Program-made: the position numbers and the translations under genes
The notes under the pieces: model-generated
Database searches by the model: none
What the model was told of the DNA's origin: nothing
The model's input: the letters and a program-made list of their open reading frames with translations, nothing else
In this document: positions 1-6,369 of the stretch, in pieces
Layout of the letters: each line of letters begins with the position of its first letter
Position numbering within the stretch: position 1 is the stretch's first letter
Assembly (NCBI GenBank): GCA_903912585.1
Contig: CAIWHY010000352.1
Coordinates: 1 to 7,789 of the forward strand
Length of the DNA stretch: 7,789 bases
Direction: 5' to 3'
Source of the DNA: an uncultured Thermoleophilia bacterium
GTDB lineage: Bacteria; Actinomycetota; Thermoleophilia; UBA2241

Positions 1-35
1 CATCGCCGCCGGCCGGCGCCAGCGCGCGCCGCGCG

Positions 36-1163
36 TCAGAGCGCCTTGTCGAGCGCCTCCTCGAGAGACCTGACCGTGCGCTCGACGTCGTGCAGTTTGT
101 CGAGGCCGAAGAGGCCGATCCGGAAGGTCATGAAGTCCGCCGGCTCGTCGCACTGCAGCGGCACGCCGGCCGCAGTCTGCAGGCCCTGCGCCGCGAACTT
201 CGCGCCGCTGCGCAGGCCGTCGTCGTCGGTGTAGACCACGACGACGCTCGGCGCCTCGAAGCCCGGCGCCGCGACGCTCTTGAAGCCGCGCTCGGCGAGG
301 AGACCACGCACGCTCGCGCCCAGGTCCACCTGCTCGGCGCGCACCTTCGCGAAGCCGTAGGCCTTGGTCTCCGCAATCGTGTCTCGCATGCGCACGAGTG
401 CGTCCGTGGGCATGGTGGCGTGGTACGCGTGGCCGCCACCCTCGTAGGCCTGCATGATCTCGAGCCACTTCTTGAGGTCGCAGGCGAAGCTGGTGCTAAT
501 CGTCTCGGGGAGGCGGGCGACCGCGGCGTCGCCGAGCATCACGAGGCCACAGCAGGGCGAGCCCGACCATCCCTTCTGCGGCGCGCTGATGAGCACGTCG
601 ACGCCGCAGGCGTTCATGTCGATCCAAACGGCGCCGGAGGCGATGCAGTCGAGGACGAAGAGGCCGCCGGACTCGTGCACGGCGGCGGCCACGGCGCGGA
701 CGTAGTCGTCGGGCAGGATGATCCCCGACGCCGTCTCCACGTGCGGCGCGAACACCACGTCCGGCCGCATCTCCTTGATGGTCGCGACCACTTCTTCGAT
801 GGGCGGCGGCGCGAACGGCGCCTGGTGTTCGGCGCTCGTGCTGCGAGCCTTGAGCACGAGCGCCTCGGCCGGGATGCCGCCGGCCTCGAAGATCTGCGTC
901 CAGCGGTAGCTGAACCACCCGTTGCGGATGACGAGGCACCGCTTGCCGGTGGCGAACTGGCGCGCGACGGCCTCCATCCCGAACGAGCCGCTCCCCGGCA
1001 CGACCGCGACGGCCGACGCGCCGTACGCCTCCTTGAGGTCGGCGGAGATGTCGTTCATGGCACCCTGGAAGAGCCGGGACATGTGGTTCACGGCCCGGTC
1101 GGTGTAGACGACCGAGTACTCGAGCAGGCCGTCGGGATCGACGTTGGGCAGCAGACCTGGCAT
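36..1163 (-). CDS. Class V PLP-dependent aminotransferase (alanine/serine-glyoxylate type)
   Basis: This is a 375-residue cytosolic enzyme of the class V, fold type I, aminotransferases. By family it moves an amino group from alanine or serine to glyoxylate or pyruvate; the exact substrate pair cannot be read from sequence. Visible landmarks are the cofactor-binding glycine/serine segment VVPGSGSFGMEA (54-65), Asp172 in LDCIASGA for the pyridine nitrogen, the Schiff-base lysine Lys197 in SAPQKGWSGSP, and Arg348 in TFRIGLFG, where the family binds the substrate carboxylate. The length is normal and the domain looks intact. The frame stays open upstream to 1361, but the ATG at 1163 is chosen because GGAGG sits six bases before it and homologues begin with MPGLLPN-like sequence. 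A promoter and a 14-bp inverted repeat lie 60-100 bases upstream, so the gene is probably its own, regulated unit. An aminoethylphosphonate or other class V specificity is possible. Confidence 0.93.
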   Translation of the reverse strand: MPGLLPNVDPDGLLEYSVVYTDRAVNHMSRLFQGAMNDISADLKEAYGASAVAVVPGSGSFGMEAVARQFATGKRCLVIRNGWFSYRWTQIFEAGGIPAEALVLKARSTSAEHQAPFAPPPIEEVVATIKEMRPDVVFAPHVETASGIILPDDYVRAVAAAVHESGGLFVLDCIASGAVWIDMNACGVDVLISAPQKGWSGSPCCGLVMLGDAAVARLPETISTSFACDLKKWLEIMQAYEGGGHAYHATMPTDALVRMRDTIAETKAYGFAKVRAEQVDLGASVRGLLAERGFKSVAAPGFEAPSVVVVYTDDDGLRSGAKFAAQGLQTAAGVPLQCDEPADFMTFRIGLFGLDKLHDVERTVRSLEEALDKAL

Positions 1164-1219
1164 TGTCGTCCTCCGCGAGATGAGTGGCGCCGGGCGGCTC
1201 GGGGACCGCCGCGACGTTC

Positions 1220-1233
1220 TGGTATGTACCAGT
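1220..1233. promoter_or_regulatory. Putative operator: 14-bp inverted repeat
   Basis: The sequence CTGGTA-TG-TACCAG has perfect 6-bp arms around a 2-bp centre. On the minus strand it begins two bases after the TATACT box (1241-1236), so it covers the likely transcription start of the aminotransferase gene, where a bound repressor would block RNA polymerase. The TGGT/ACCA half-sites resemble operators of FadR-subfamily GntR regulators. No regulator gene is present in the window, so the identity of the binder is inference. Confidence 0.5.
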
Positions 1234-1235
1234 GA

Positions 1236-1264
1236 AGTATAGCCGGAGGCGAAGCCCAGGTCCA
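1236..1264 (-). promoter_or_regulatory. Predicted sigma-70-type promoter for the aminotransferase
   Basis: On the minus strand a -35-like TGGACC (1264-1259; four of six matches to TTGACA) is followed after 17 bases by a -10 box TATACT (1241-1236; five of six matches to TATAAT). The start point would fall near 1229, leaving a leader of about 66 bases before the ATG. In this GC-rich DNA a TATACT is rare: the only other one I see is before the carbonic anhydrase gene, in the same ten-base context CGGCTATACT. Confidence 0.6.
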
Positions 1265-1326
1265 TCGTCGCGCCGATCGGCCGGCGCAGTCCTGGATCGC
1301 CGCGCGGGCGACGCGGAGCGCGGGGA

Positions 1327-1680
1327 TCAGCCGGCCGGCGGAGCCGGCTCCGCCGGCGCACCCTGCCGGCTCGTGCCGACCTGGGCGCGATAGCGCTTCG
1401 CCATGTCGCGGAAGGCCTGGATGAGCGCCTTTTGCGTGCCCGAGAAGTAGCACTTCTCGAGCGCCTCGACGATGGCGTCCTCGTCCGTGCCGAGGTTGCG
1501 GCCGGCTAGGAGGCGATTGAGGTAGTCCTTGGCGAGCTCGGTCGCGACGGTGAACTCGGCCGCGACGATCACGCCGGTCTCCATCTCGACCTCGCACACG
1601 ACGCTCAGGATCGTGTACATCAGGCCGCTGACGGTGTTGGCCGGCGGCTTGGCGTGCCCGACGAAGATGCTGGTGCTCAT
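1327..1680 (-). CDS. DUF3870 family protein
   Basis: A 117-residue soluble protein that I recognise as the DUF3870 family, whose biochemical role is not known to me. Family hallmarks are the N-terminal IFVGHAK (5-11), an acidic strand followed by METGVIVAAE (33-42), the segment ATELAKDYLNRLLAGRNL (46-63) and the motif GTQKALIQAF (81-90). There is no signal peptide or membrane helix. The last 15 or so residues are an Ala/Pro/Gly-rich tail whose DNA is a perfect palindrome (1334-1357), so the tail may exist because of a terminator-like structure rather than for protein function. The ATG at 1680 has a GAGG seven bases upstream and lies 13 bases after the stop of the preceding membrane-protein gene, so it is very likely cotranscribed with it. 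An earlier in-frame ATG at 1716 would overlap that gene and is less likely. Confidence 0.87.
   Translation of the reverse strand: MSTSIFVGHAKPPANTVSGLMYTILSVVCEVEMETGVIVAAEFTVATELAKDYLNRLLAGRNLGTDEDAIVEALEKCYFSGTQKALIQAFRDMAKRYRAQVGTSRQGAPAEPAPPAG
1334..1357. repeat. Perfect 24-bp palindrome, possible terminator stem
   Basis: Each half is 12 bases (GCCGGCGGAGCC and its exact reverse complement), with no mismatch. It lies within the last ten codons of the DUF3870 gene. As RNA it could fold into a 10-bp, almost all G-C stem with a 4-base loop. There is no T-run after it on either strand, so intrinsic termination is uncertain. It could instead act as an mRNA 3'-end stabiliser or a Rho-type stop. 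Confidence 0.5.
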
Positions 1681-1693
1681 GTGACCGCCTCGC

Positions 1694-2257
1694 TCATGGT
1701 CGCGCGATTGTGCCACGGCTCGCCCCGCCGGTCACGCGGATGAGCGCGGCGACGGCGACCAACGCGGCGTAGACCAGGCCGAAGAAGAACAGGACCCAGA
1801 GGATCGGGCTGAGGCCGCCGCGAGTCGCCGCCCACAGCGAGCCGGCGACGAGCAGGACGGCGGCGACGGCAGCGGCGGCCCACGTGACGCCGCGGCCGCC
1901 GAGCAGGAGGAGCATGCCGATCGCGAGCAGGACGGCGAAGGCGGCGAGCAGCAGGGCGCCGACCAGGATCACGCCGGCCGGGCTCACGAGACGCGTGTAG
2001 CCGGCGTCGAAAGTCTTGAGGCCGGAGGCCGCGGCGCCGGCGCCGCGCACCACCGTCCAGGTGCCGATGACGCCGTAGCCGAGGAGCCACGGCAGCATGA
2101 CGATGGCGGCCAACACGCGCAGGCCGCCGCCCGAGTGATCGGTCTCGACTTCCGCGGGCGGCGCGTCGTCGGCGGCCGCGTCCGGCGGCGCGTCGGCGGC
2201 CGCGTCCCTCGGCGCTTCCACGGCAGCGTCCCTCGGCGTATCGACCGGCTCAGTCAC
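1694..2257 (-). CDS. Hypothetical four-helix membrane protein with acidic repeat tail
   Basis: I do not recognise this 187-residue protein. Residues 1-44 form a Pro/Ala/Asp-rich, probably disordered and acidic N-terminal tail containing three eight-residue repeats of the form A-P-R-D-A-A-A-D. Four hydrophobic helices follow, at about 47-70, 93-119, 123-145 and 150-173, with a short charged C-terminus (RGTIARP). No catalytic motif is visible. The start is a GTG at 2257, supported by GAGGTGA seven bases upstream; that ribosome site sits at the stop codon of the upstream membrane-protein gene, 12 bases away, which suggests translational coupling. The DUF3870 gene follows 13 bases downstream. The topology matches its upstream neighbour (acidic tail, then four helices), so the two may be diverged paralogues or partners in one membrane complex; this is inference. 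Confidence 0.75.
   Translation of the reverse strand: MTEPVDTPRDAAVEAPRDAAADAPPDAAADDAPPAEVETDHSGGGLRVLAAIVMLPWLLGYGVIGTWTVVRGAGAAASGLKTFDAGYTRLVSPAGVILVGALLLAAFAVLLAIGMLLLLGGRGVTWAAAAVAAVLLVAGSLWAATRGGLSPILWVLFFFGLVYAALVAVAALIRVTGGASRGTIARP
2168..2239 (-). repeat. Three degenerate 24-bp tandem repeats in coding sequence
   Basis: Three consecutive 24-base units encode TPRDAAVE, APRDAAAD and APPDAAAD (residues 7-30) in the N-terminal tail of the membrane protein. The copies differ by a few substitutions, so this is an old or selected repeat rather than a fresh expansion. The encoded stretch is acidic and likely unstructured. Confidence 0.6.
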
Positions 2258-2269
2258 TGCGCGCTCACC

Positions 2270-2872
2270 TCACGCGCCCCAGCGCGCGCGCAGGCGGCGG
2301 GCACGCAGCAGTTCGAGGACCGCCGCCACGACGACCAGCGGGAACGCGACGACGTAGGGCCACTCGGTGCCGCCGAGCGAGACGCTGTCGGCGCTCGCGG
2401 CCACGAGGACGGCGGCCGTGGAGGCGGCGGCCATGAACCCCACCGCGACCCATTGACCCGGATGGAGCTGCTTCGAGAAGAGCAGGATGGCAGCCCAGAC
2501 GAGCACGACCTCGAGCGCCACGATGACGCCGGCAAGCAGGTACAGCTGGCCGGCGGAGAGAGTCGCCGAGCGAGCGCCCGACGCGTCGATGGTCGTGACG
2601 AGGCTCACAGGGCCGGAACCGGCCGTCAGCGCCGCTATCACCGTCATCACGGCGACGGCGCCGCCGGCGATGCTCACGCAGGCGAGCAGGACGCCAGCGA
2701 CGTAGCGGGGAGCGCGCCAGCGGGCGAAGTCCATCTGGCGCGCCGACTCGCGGTCGGCCTGCGCGAGCGCCACGGCGTCGCGTCGCGCCCCGGCGGCGTC
2801 CGCGGCGTCCGGGACGTCGGGCTCGTCGTAGTGCGCCACGTAGGGGTGGTCCTGCGACTCCTCAACGCCCAT
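2270..2872 (-). CDS. Hypothetical four-helix membrane protein, first gene of operon
   Basis: A 200-residue protein with no family I can name. Residues 1-56 are hydrophilic and cytosolic-looking, acidic at first (YDEPDVPDAADAAG) and then amphipathic. Four hydrophobic segments follow at about 57-82, 108-132, 140-160 and 171-190. A Ser/Thr-rich loop of about 25 residues (83-107) lies between helices 1 and 2. The protein ends in an Arg-rich tail (RARRLRARWGA), which by the positive-inside rule places both termini in the cytoplasm. The ATG at 2872 has GGAGG about ten bases upstream. It heads a minus-strand unit with the next membrane protein (12-base gap) and the DUF3870 gene, and is divergent from the mannosyltransferase across 105 bases. 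Function unknown; a small permease-like or scaffold protein cannot be distinguished. Confidence 0.75.
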   Translation of the reverse strand: MGVEESQDHPYVAHYDEPDVPDAADAAGARRDAVALAQADRESARQMDFARWRAPRYVAGVLLACVSIAGGAVAVMTVIAALTAGSGPVSLVTTIDASGARSATLSAGQLYLLAGVIVALEVVLVWAAILLFSKQLHPGQWVAVGFMAAASTAAVLVAASADSVSLGGTEWPYVVAFPLVVVAAVLELLRARRLRARWGA

Positions 2873-2977
2873 GCGCCACGCTCCTCCGCCGCCCCCGGCG
2901 TTCGCCCCCCGCCGCTCTGTACGGTAGCGTAGTACCTGCGCGCCGTCGGCGCACCTCCCGCGGCGCCCCCTGACGAC
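2873..2977. promoter_or_regulatory. Divergent intergenic region, likely promoter-bearing
   Basis: This 105-base spacer separates the divergent membrane-protein operon and the mannosyltransferase, so it should carry promoters for both. The only AT-richer part is around 2918-2936 (TGTACGGTAGCGTAGTACC). It offers TANNNT-type boxes on both strands (TACGGT or TAGCGT forward, TACGCT or TACCGT reverse) and GTAC at each end. I find no good -35 partner for any of them, so individual promoters are not called. Confidence 0.3.
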
Positions 2978-4315
2978 ATGGACACACTGGACCTCACGCC
3001 CCCGGAAGGCGCACCGACGGTCGGCCTCCCGGCCGAGACCGGCGGCGAGGTCCGGATCGACGCTTCAGCCGAGCTCCCGGCCGCACGCCTCTCGCTCATC
3101 TCGCCGCCGCTGTGGGCCGCCGTCGCGTTCCTCGTCAGCCGGATGATCATGCTGGCCGCCGGCTGGGGCGTGGTCTCGCGCATCGGCGTGCGCACGATCG
3201 GCACGGGCATGTACGACCACCGCCACGGCATCTGGTGGGGGTTCGTGCCCCAGCGCCTTGCTGATCCCTGGGCAAACTGGGACGGCCAGTGGTTCATCCG
3301 CATCGCCTCGGACGGCTATCACCGCGTGCACAGCGAGGCGTTCTTCCCGCTCTACCCGTTCATCATCCGCTACGTGAAGTACGTCACCGGCAACTACGTG
3401 CTCGCCGGCACCCTCGTCTCCTGGGTCGCCATCGCCCTGACCCTGTGGCTGCTCTACCGCATGGTCGCGGCGCGCTTCGACGCCACGGTGGCCGCCTGGA
3501 GCGTCGCCTTCCTCAGCTTCTTCCCGACGAGCTTCTACCTCACCTCGGTGTACAGCGAGTCACTGTTCCTGCTCTTCTCGGTGGCCGCGTTCTACTTCGC
3601 CGAGCGCAAGCACTGGGCGCTCGCCGGGGTCGCCGGGATGCTCTCCGTGCTCACGCGCAACACCGGGCTGTTCCTCGTCATCCCGCTGGCCCTGCTGATG
3701 GTGGAGCAGGAGCAGGCCAGGGGCTGGCGCGATTGGGCGCGCGCCGTCGTGAGGCCGCGCACGCTCTGGCTCCTGCTGCTCCCGCTGGGGATGGGCCTCT
3801 ACATGGGCTATCTGCAGTGGAAGTTCGGCCAGCCGCTGCTGTTCGCCGACGCGCAGCGCCACTGGGGCCGCAAGCTCTCGTCGCCGTTCAGCGCCGTGGC
3901 CTACGCGACGTACATCGCGGGGCGGGCGCTGGGGCGCGTCGCGAGCGCGAGCACCAGCCTGTGGGCCTCGCCGCTCCGCCCGGGCAGCGTGACCCAGCGA
4001 GTGATGATGCGCACCATCGTTCCCTGGGTGACGCTGGTCGGCTGGGCCGCAGTCGCGATCGCCGCGATCCGCAAGCTCCCACTCTCCTACACGGCCTGGT
4101 CGCTGGTGCTGCTGATCTACCCGCTGTTCTTCCCCGCGGGCAGGACGCCCCTGCTCTCCTACCAGCGCTTCGTGCTCGTCGCGTTCCCGCTCTTCATCGC
4201 CGTCGCCGTGCTCACGCGGCGCCACAACGTCACCCGCTTCGTGCTGCTGGGGGTCTCCGCCGCGTTGCTCGTGTGGATGGCGGCGACGTTCGCCCTCTGG
4301 TGGTGGGTGGCGTGA
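2978..4315 (+). CDS. PIG-V/GT-C family mannosyltransferase-like integral membrane protein
   Basis: A 445-residue multi-pass membrane protein resembling bacterial members of the PIG-V mannosyltransferase family (GT-C fold), which transfer a sugar from a polyprenyl-phosphate donor on the outer face of the membrane. After a cytosolic tail of about 40 residues and a first helix (about 44-65), the first external loop holds WDGQWF (101-106) with its conserved acidic residue, then GYHRV (113-117) and AFFPLYP (121-127). Further family landmarks are SVYSESLF (190-197), LTRNTG (225-230) and, near the C-terminus, SYQRFVLVAFPLF (394-406). About ten helices can be traced and the length is normal. The ATG at 2978 has no clear ribosome site, and no in-frame alternative close by is better. 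A sirtuin gene follows 17 bases downstream. The acceptor is unknown; glycolipid, glycan or protein mannosylation are all possible. Confidence 0.85.
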   Translation: MDTLDLTPPEGAPTVGLPAETGGEVRIDASAELPAARLSLISPPLWAAVAFLVSRMIMLAAGWGVVSRIGVRTIGTGMYDHRHGIWWGFVPQRLADPWANWDGQWFIRIASDGYHRVHSEAFFPLYPFIIRYVKYVTGNYVLAGTLVSWVAIALTLWLLYRMVAARFDATVAAWSVAFLSFFPTSFYLTSVYSESLFLLFSVAAFYFAERKHWALAGVAGMLSVLTRNTGLFLVIPLALLMVEQEQARGWRDWARAVVRPRTLWLLLLPLGMGLYMGYLQWKFGQPLLFADAQRHWGRKLSSPFSAVAYATYIAGRALGRVASASTSLWASPLRPGSVTQRVMMRTIVPWVTLVGWAAVAIAAIRKLPLSYTAWSLVLLIYPLFFPAGRTPLLSYQRFVLVAFPLFIAVAVLTRRHNVTRFVLLGVSAALLVWMAATFALWWWVA

Positions 4316-4332
4316 CCGAGGAGGACCACGCC

Positions 4333-5094
4333 ATGGACGATGCGCACCTGCAGTCGGCGGCCCGCGCCCTGGCGCGGTCGCGCCGGCTGGTCGTTTTCAC
4401 CGGCGCCGGCGCGAGCAAAGAGTCCGGGATCGCGACCTTCCGCGAGCCCGAGACCGGCCTGTGGGCGAAGTACGACCCGATGGAGCTCGCCACGCCGGAG
4501 GCCTACGAGCGCGATCCCGAGTTCGTCTGGTCGTGGTACGAGCACCGGTTCGGCGCCGCGGCCGCGGCGGAGCCCAACCCGGGCCACGTGGCGATCGCCG
4601 AGCTCGAGCTCCTGCTGCCGCGCGTGGCCGTCGTCACGCAGAACATCGACGGCCTGCATCAGCGCGCCGGCTCGAGCGATGTGGTGGAACTCCACGGCAG
4701 CATGAACCGCTTCAAGTGCGTGCCGGGGACGCACGCCGGCTTCGCCCTCTCGGACTTTGCCGAGCAGACGGAGAAACCGCCGCGCTGCCCCGAGTGCGGC
4801 GCGCACCTGCGGCCGGACGTCGTGTGGTTCGGCGAGGCGCTGCCGGCGGACGCCATCGACCGCGCGGAGACGCTCAGCAAGGACTGCGACGCGATGCTCG
4901 TGGTGGGGACCTCGGGAGTCGTGTACCCGGCCGCCCTGATGCCGCGGTTCGCGCACGAGGCGGGAGCGACGGTCGTCGACGTGAACCCGGAGCGCGACGC
5001 GCTGACCTCGAGCGCCACGATCTTCCTGAAGGGGCCGGGCGGCGAGGTGCTGCCGCTGCTCGTCGCGGCGGTACGCGAACACCTGGGCGACTGA
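4333..5094 (+). CDS. cobB: Class III sirtuin, NAD-dependent lysine deacylase (CobB/SIRT5-like)
   Basis: A 253-residue Sir2 enzyme that uses NAD to remove acyl groups from protein lysines. The Rossmann NAD site shows TGAGAS (23-28) and TFRE (35-38); TQNID (102-106), the catalytic His121 in ELHGS, GTSG (192-195) and DVNPE (216-220) follow. Tyr69 and Arg72 form the YxxR motif typical of class III sirtuins, which favours negatively charged acyl groups (succinyl, malonyl, glutaryl) over acetyl. The zinc region has Cys129, Cys152 and Cys155, but the expected partner of Cys129 is Gly132; His134 could stand in. As I recall, E. coli CobB also departs from CxxC here, so activity is still likely. The ATG at 4333 is chosen for GAGGAGGA (4318-4325), seven bases upstream; a GTG at 4312 overlapping the upstream stop is in frame but has no such site. 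Probably cotranscribed with the mannosyltransferase. Confidence 0.93.
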   Translation: MDDAHLQSAARALARSRRLVVFTGAGASKESGIATFREPETGLWAKYDPMELATPEAYERDPEFVWSWYEHRFGAAAAAEPNPGHVAIAELELLLPRVAVVTQNIDGLHQRAGSSDVVELHGSMNRFKCVPGTHAGFALSDFAEQTEKPPRCPECGAHLRPDVVWFGEALPADAIDRAETLSKDCDAMLVVGTSGVVYPAALMPRFAHEAGATVVDVNPERDALTSSATIFLKGPGGEVLPLLVAAVREHLGD

Positions 5095-5135
5095 GCCCTG
5101 CGGGAGGAGTTCGCCGGTCGGCGGCGCCTCGGCCG
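5095..5135. other. Convergent gene spacer, no clear terminator
   Basis: These 41 bases separate the converging sirtuin and YdeI-like genes. There is GC-rich self-complementary sequence around 5116-5133 (GTCGGCGGCGCCTCGGCC), but no clean stem followed by T residues on either strand. I do not call an intrinsic terminator. Confidence 0.3.
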
Positions 5136-5720
5136 CTAGCCCTTCTCCCCCGGCTTGAGGCCCGCGGCGGCGCGGCGTGCGACCTCGGCGACGCGCCGGG
5201 AACGCGTCTCGGGCCGCTTGGCGTCGAGGACCCAGTAGACGTACTGGCGGCGGTGGGTCGGCGCCCAGTCGCGCCAGCGTGCAAGCGCCGCCGGGTCCGC
5301 CGCCAGCGCCTCTTCCACATCCGGCGGCGTCACCTCGAGCCTGCCGGACGCCGCCTCGTCCCACGTCCCGCGCCGCTTGGCTTCGTCCACGAGCGCCTGC
5401 CCGGCCGGCGCCATCCGGCCCTCGGCGATCATGCGCTCGACGCGGGCGACGTTGCTCTCGCTCCACACGCTCCCTGGCTTGCGCGGCGTGAAGCGCACCG
5501 CGTAGCTGCGCTCGTCCCAGCGGTTGACGAGGCCGTCGATCCAGCCCCAGCACAGGGCTTCCTCGACGGCCTCGTCGTAGGTCACGCTCGGCTCACCGAC
5601 GTGCTTCTTGTGGAGGAGGAGCCAGACCTGAGCCGCCGAGCCGTGATGCGCGGCGAGCCACTCGCGCCACGCGGCGCGATCGGCGGCGAAGAAGGTGTCG
5701 GCTGCGGGGATGGTCGCCAT
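5136..5720 (-). CDS. YdeI/OmpD-associated-like protein
   Basis: A 194-residue soluble protein of the YdeI/OmpD-associated family. Named members have been linked to resistance to cationic antimicrobial peptides in enterobacteria, but the biochemical activity of most relatives is unknown. The N-terminal half carries the family pattern: FFAADRAAWREWLAAHH (10-26), VWLLLHKKHVGEPSVTYDEA (32-51), ALCWGWIDGLVNRWDE (55-70) and RFTPRKPGSVWSESNVARVE (76-95). The C-terminal half has the typical YVYWVLDAKRPETRSRRV region before a basic tail. There is no signal peptide or membrane helix. The ATG at 5720 is weakly supported by an AGG-like site; the start matches the family's N-terminus. It is convergent with the sirtuin gene (41-base gap) and lies 100 bases downstream of the carbonic anhydrase homologue on the same strand, so read-through from it is possible. 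Confidence 0.88.
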   Translation of the reverse strand: MATIPAADTFFAADRAAWREWLAAHHGSAAQVWLLLHKKHVGEPSVTYDEAVEEALCWGWIDGLVNRWDERSYAVRFTPRKPGSVWSESNVARVERMIAEGRMAPAGQALVDEAKRRGTWDEAASGRLEVTPPDVEEALAADPAALARWRDWAPTHRRQYVYWVLDAKRPETRSRRVAEVARRAAAGLKPGEKG

Positions 5721-5820
5721 GCAGGCTACCTACCCGCCGACGTGGATGCCTGCGCAGACGGCGATCGGCAGGCGGCGCGCGCGAGGCAACGCCCAGCTTC
5801 GGCCCGGGAGGGGCGCGGCT

Positions 5821-6363
5821 CTAGCGGCGGAAGGCGGAGAGGTCGGCGCCGAGGCCGAGCTCGGCGTAGCGCGCGGAGCGGCGCACGTAGCGGTCGCGCA
5901 ACTCCGCACGCGGCGCGAGGTCCTCGTCGGTGACCTCGCGCACGACCTTGGCCGGCGAGCCGATGATGAGGCTGCGCGGCGGGAACTTCTTGCCCTGCGT
6001 GACCAGCGCGTTGGCGCCGACGATGCACTCGTCGCCGATCTCGCAGCCGTTGAGCAGGGTGCTGCCCATGCCGATCAGGCAGCGCGCGCCGATGACGGCC
6101 CCGTGCACGATCACCTGGTGGCCGATCACGCAGTCGGGGCCGATCACGATCGGGAAGCCCGGGTCGGTGTGCGCCACCGAGTTGTCCTGGAAGCTGGAGT
6201 GGCTGCCGAGGAGGATGCGCTCCACGTCGCCGCGCAGGACGGCGCCCGGCCACACATTGGCGCCGTCCTCGAGCACGACGTCGCCGATGATCGTCGCGTC
6301 CGGGTGGACGAACGCTCCGGCGCCGAAGCTGGGTACCTTCTCGGCGAACGGGGTGATAGACAT
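5821..6363 (-). CDS. Gamma-class carbonic anhydrase family protein (left-handed beta-helix)
   Basis: A 180-residue hexapeptide-repeat protein of the gamma carbonic anhydrase family, which forms trimers with a metal between subunits and may interconvert CO2 and bicarbonate. The repeated I/V-G-x-x pattern of a left-handed beta-helix runs from about residue 17 to 137 (for example TIIGD, VIGHQ, LIGMG, IVGAN), followed by a C-terminal helix (145-170). The three metal histidines are His65 (VAHTD), His82 (GHQ) and His87 (VHG). The supporting Arg44/Asp46 (LRGDV) and Gln59 (FQDN) are also present. The family includes many members with no measured activity. The ATG at 6363 matches the family start but has no ribosome site; instead a TATACT box lies six bases before it, as in leaderless genes. 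It is divergent from glyoxalase I. Confidence 0.93.
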   Translation of the reverse strand: MSITPFAEKVPSFGAGAFVHPDATIIGDVVLEDGANVWPGAVLRGDVERILLGSHSSFQDNSVAHTDPGFPIVIGPDCVIGHQVIVHGAVIGARCLIGMGSTLLNGCEIGDECIVGANALVTQGKKFPPRSLIIGSPAKVVREVTDEDLAPRAELRDRYVRRSARYAELGLGADLSAFRR

Positions 6364-6369
6364 GGCGGC

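Noticed and set aside
1..35. ATG at 3-1 on the minus strand as the start of a further downstream gene, and a 12-bp palindrome at 7-18
   Set aside because: Only one codon is visible, with no ribosome site; the palindrome is pure GC with no T-run, so neither gene nor terminator can be supported.
90..1235. Long open frame on the plus strand opposite the aminotransferase
   Set aside because: Its translation is a low-complexity Arg/Ala/Gly/His/Asp mix with no family pattern, typical of an antisense shadow in DNA with GC at third positions; the minus-strand aminotransferase explains the region.
3289..4332. Sirtuin frame open about 1 kb upstream, suggesting a fusion protein
   Set aside because: The upstream part overlaps the mannosyltransferase in another frame, is Arg/Ala/Pro-rich and domainless, and a strong ribosome site marks the ATG at 4333.
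5719..5773. GCAGGC / GCCTGC / GCAGGC arrangement (5721, 5748, 5768) that could form alternative hairpins before the YdeI-like gene
   Set aside because: Six-base G/C matches are expected by chance here, the loops are long, and one arm abuts the start codon without any attenuator-like context.
4159..5933. Overlapping long open frames on both strands across the sirtuin and YdeI-like genes
   Set aside because: Both translations are Arg/Gly/Ala-rich without any domain and lie opposite well-supported genes.
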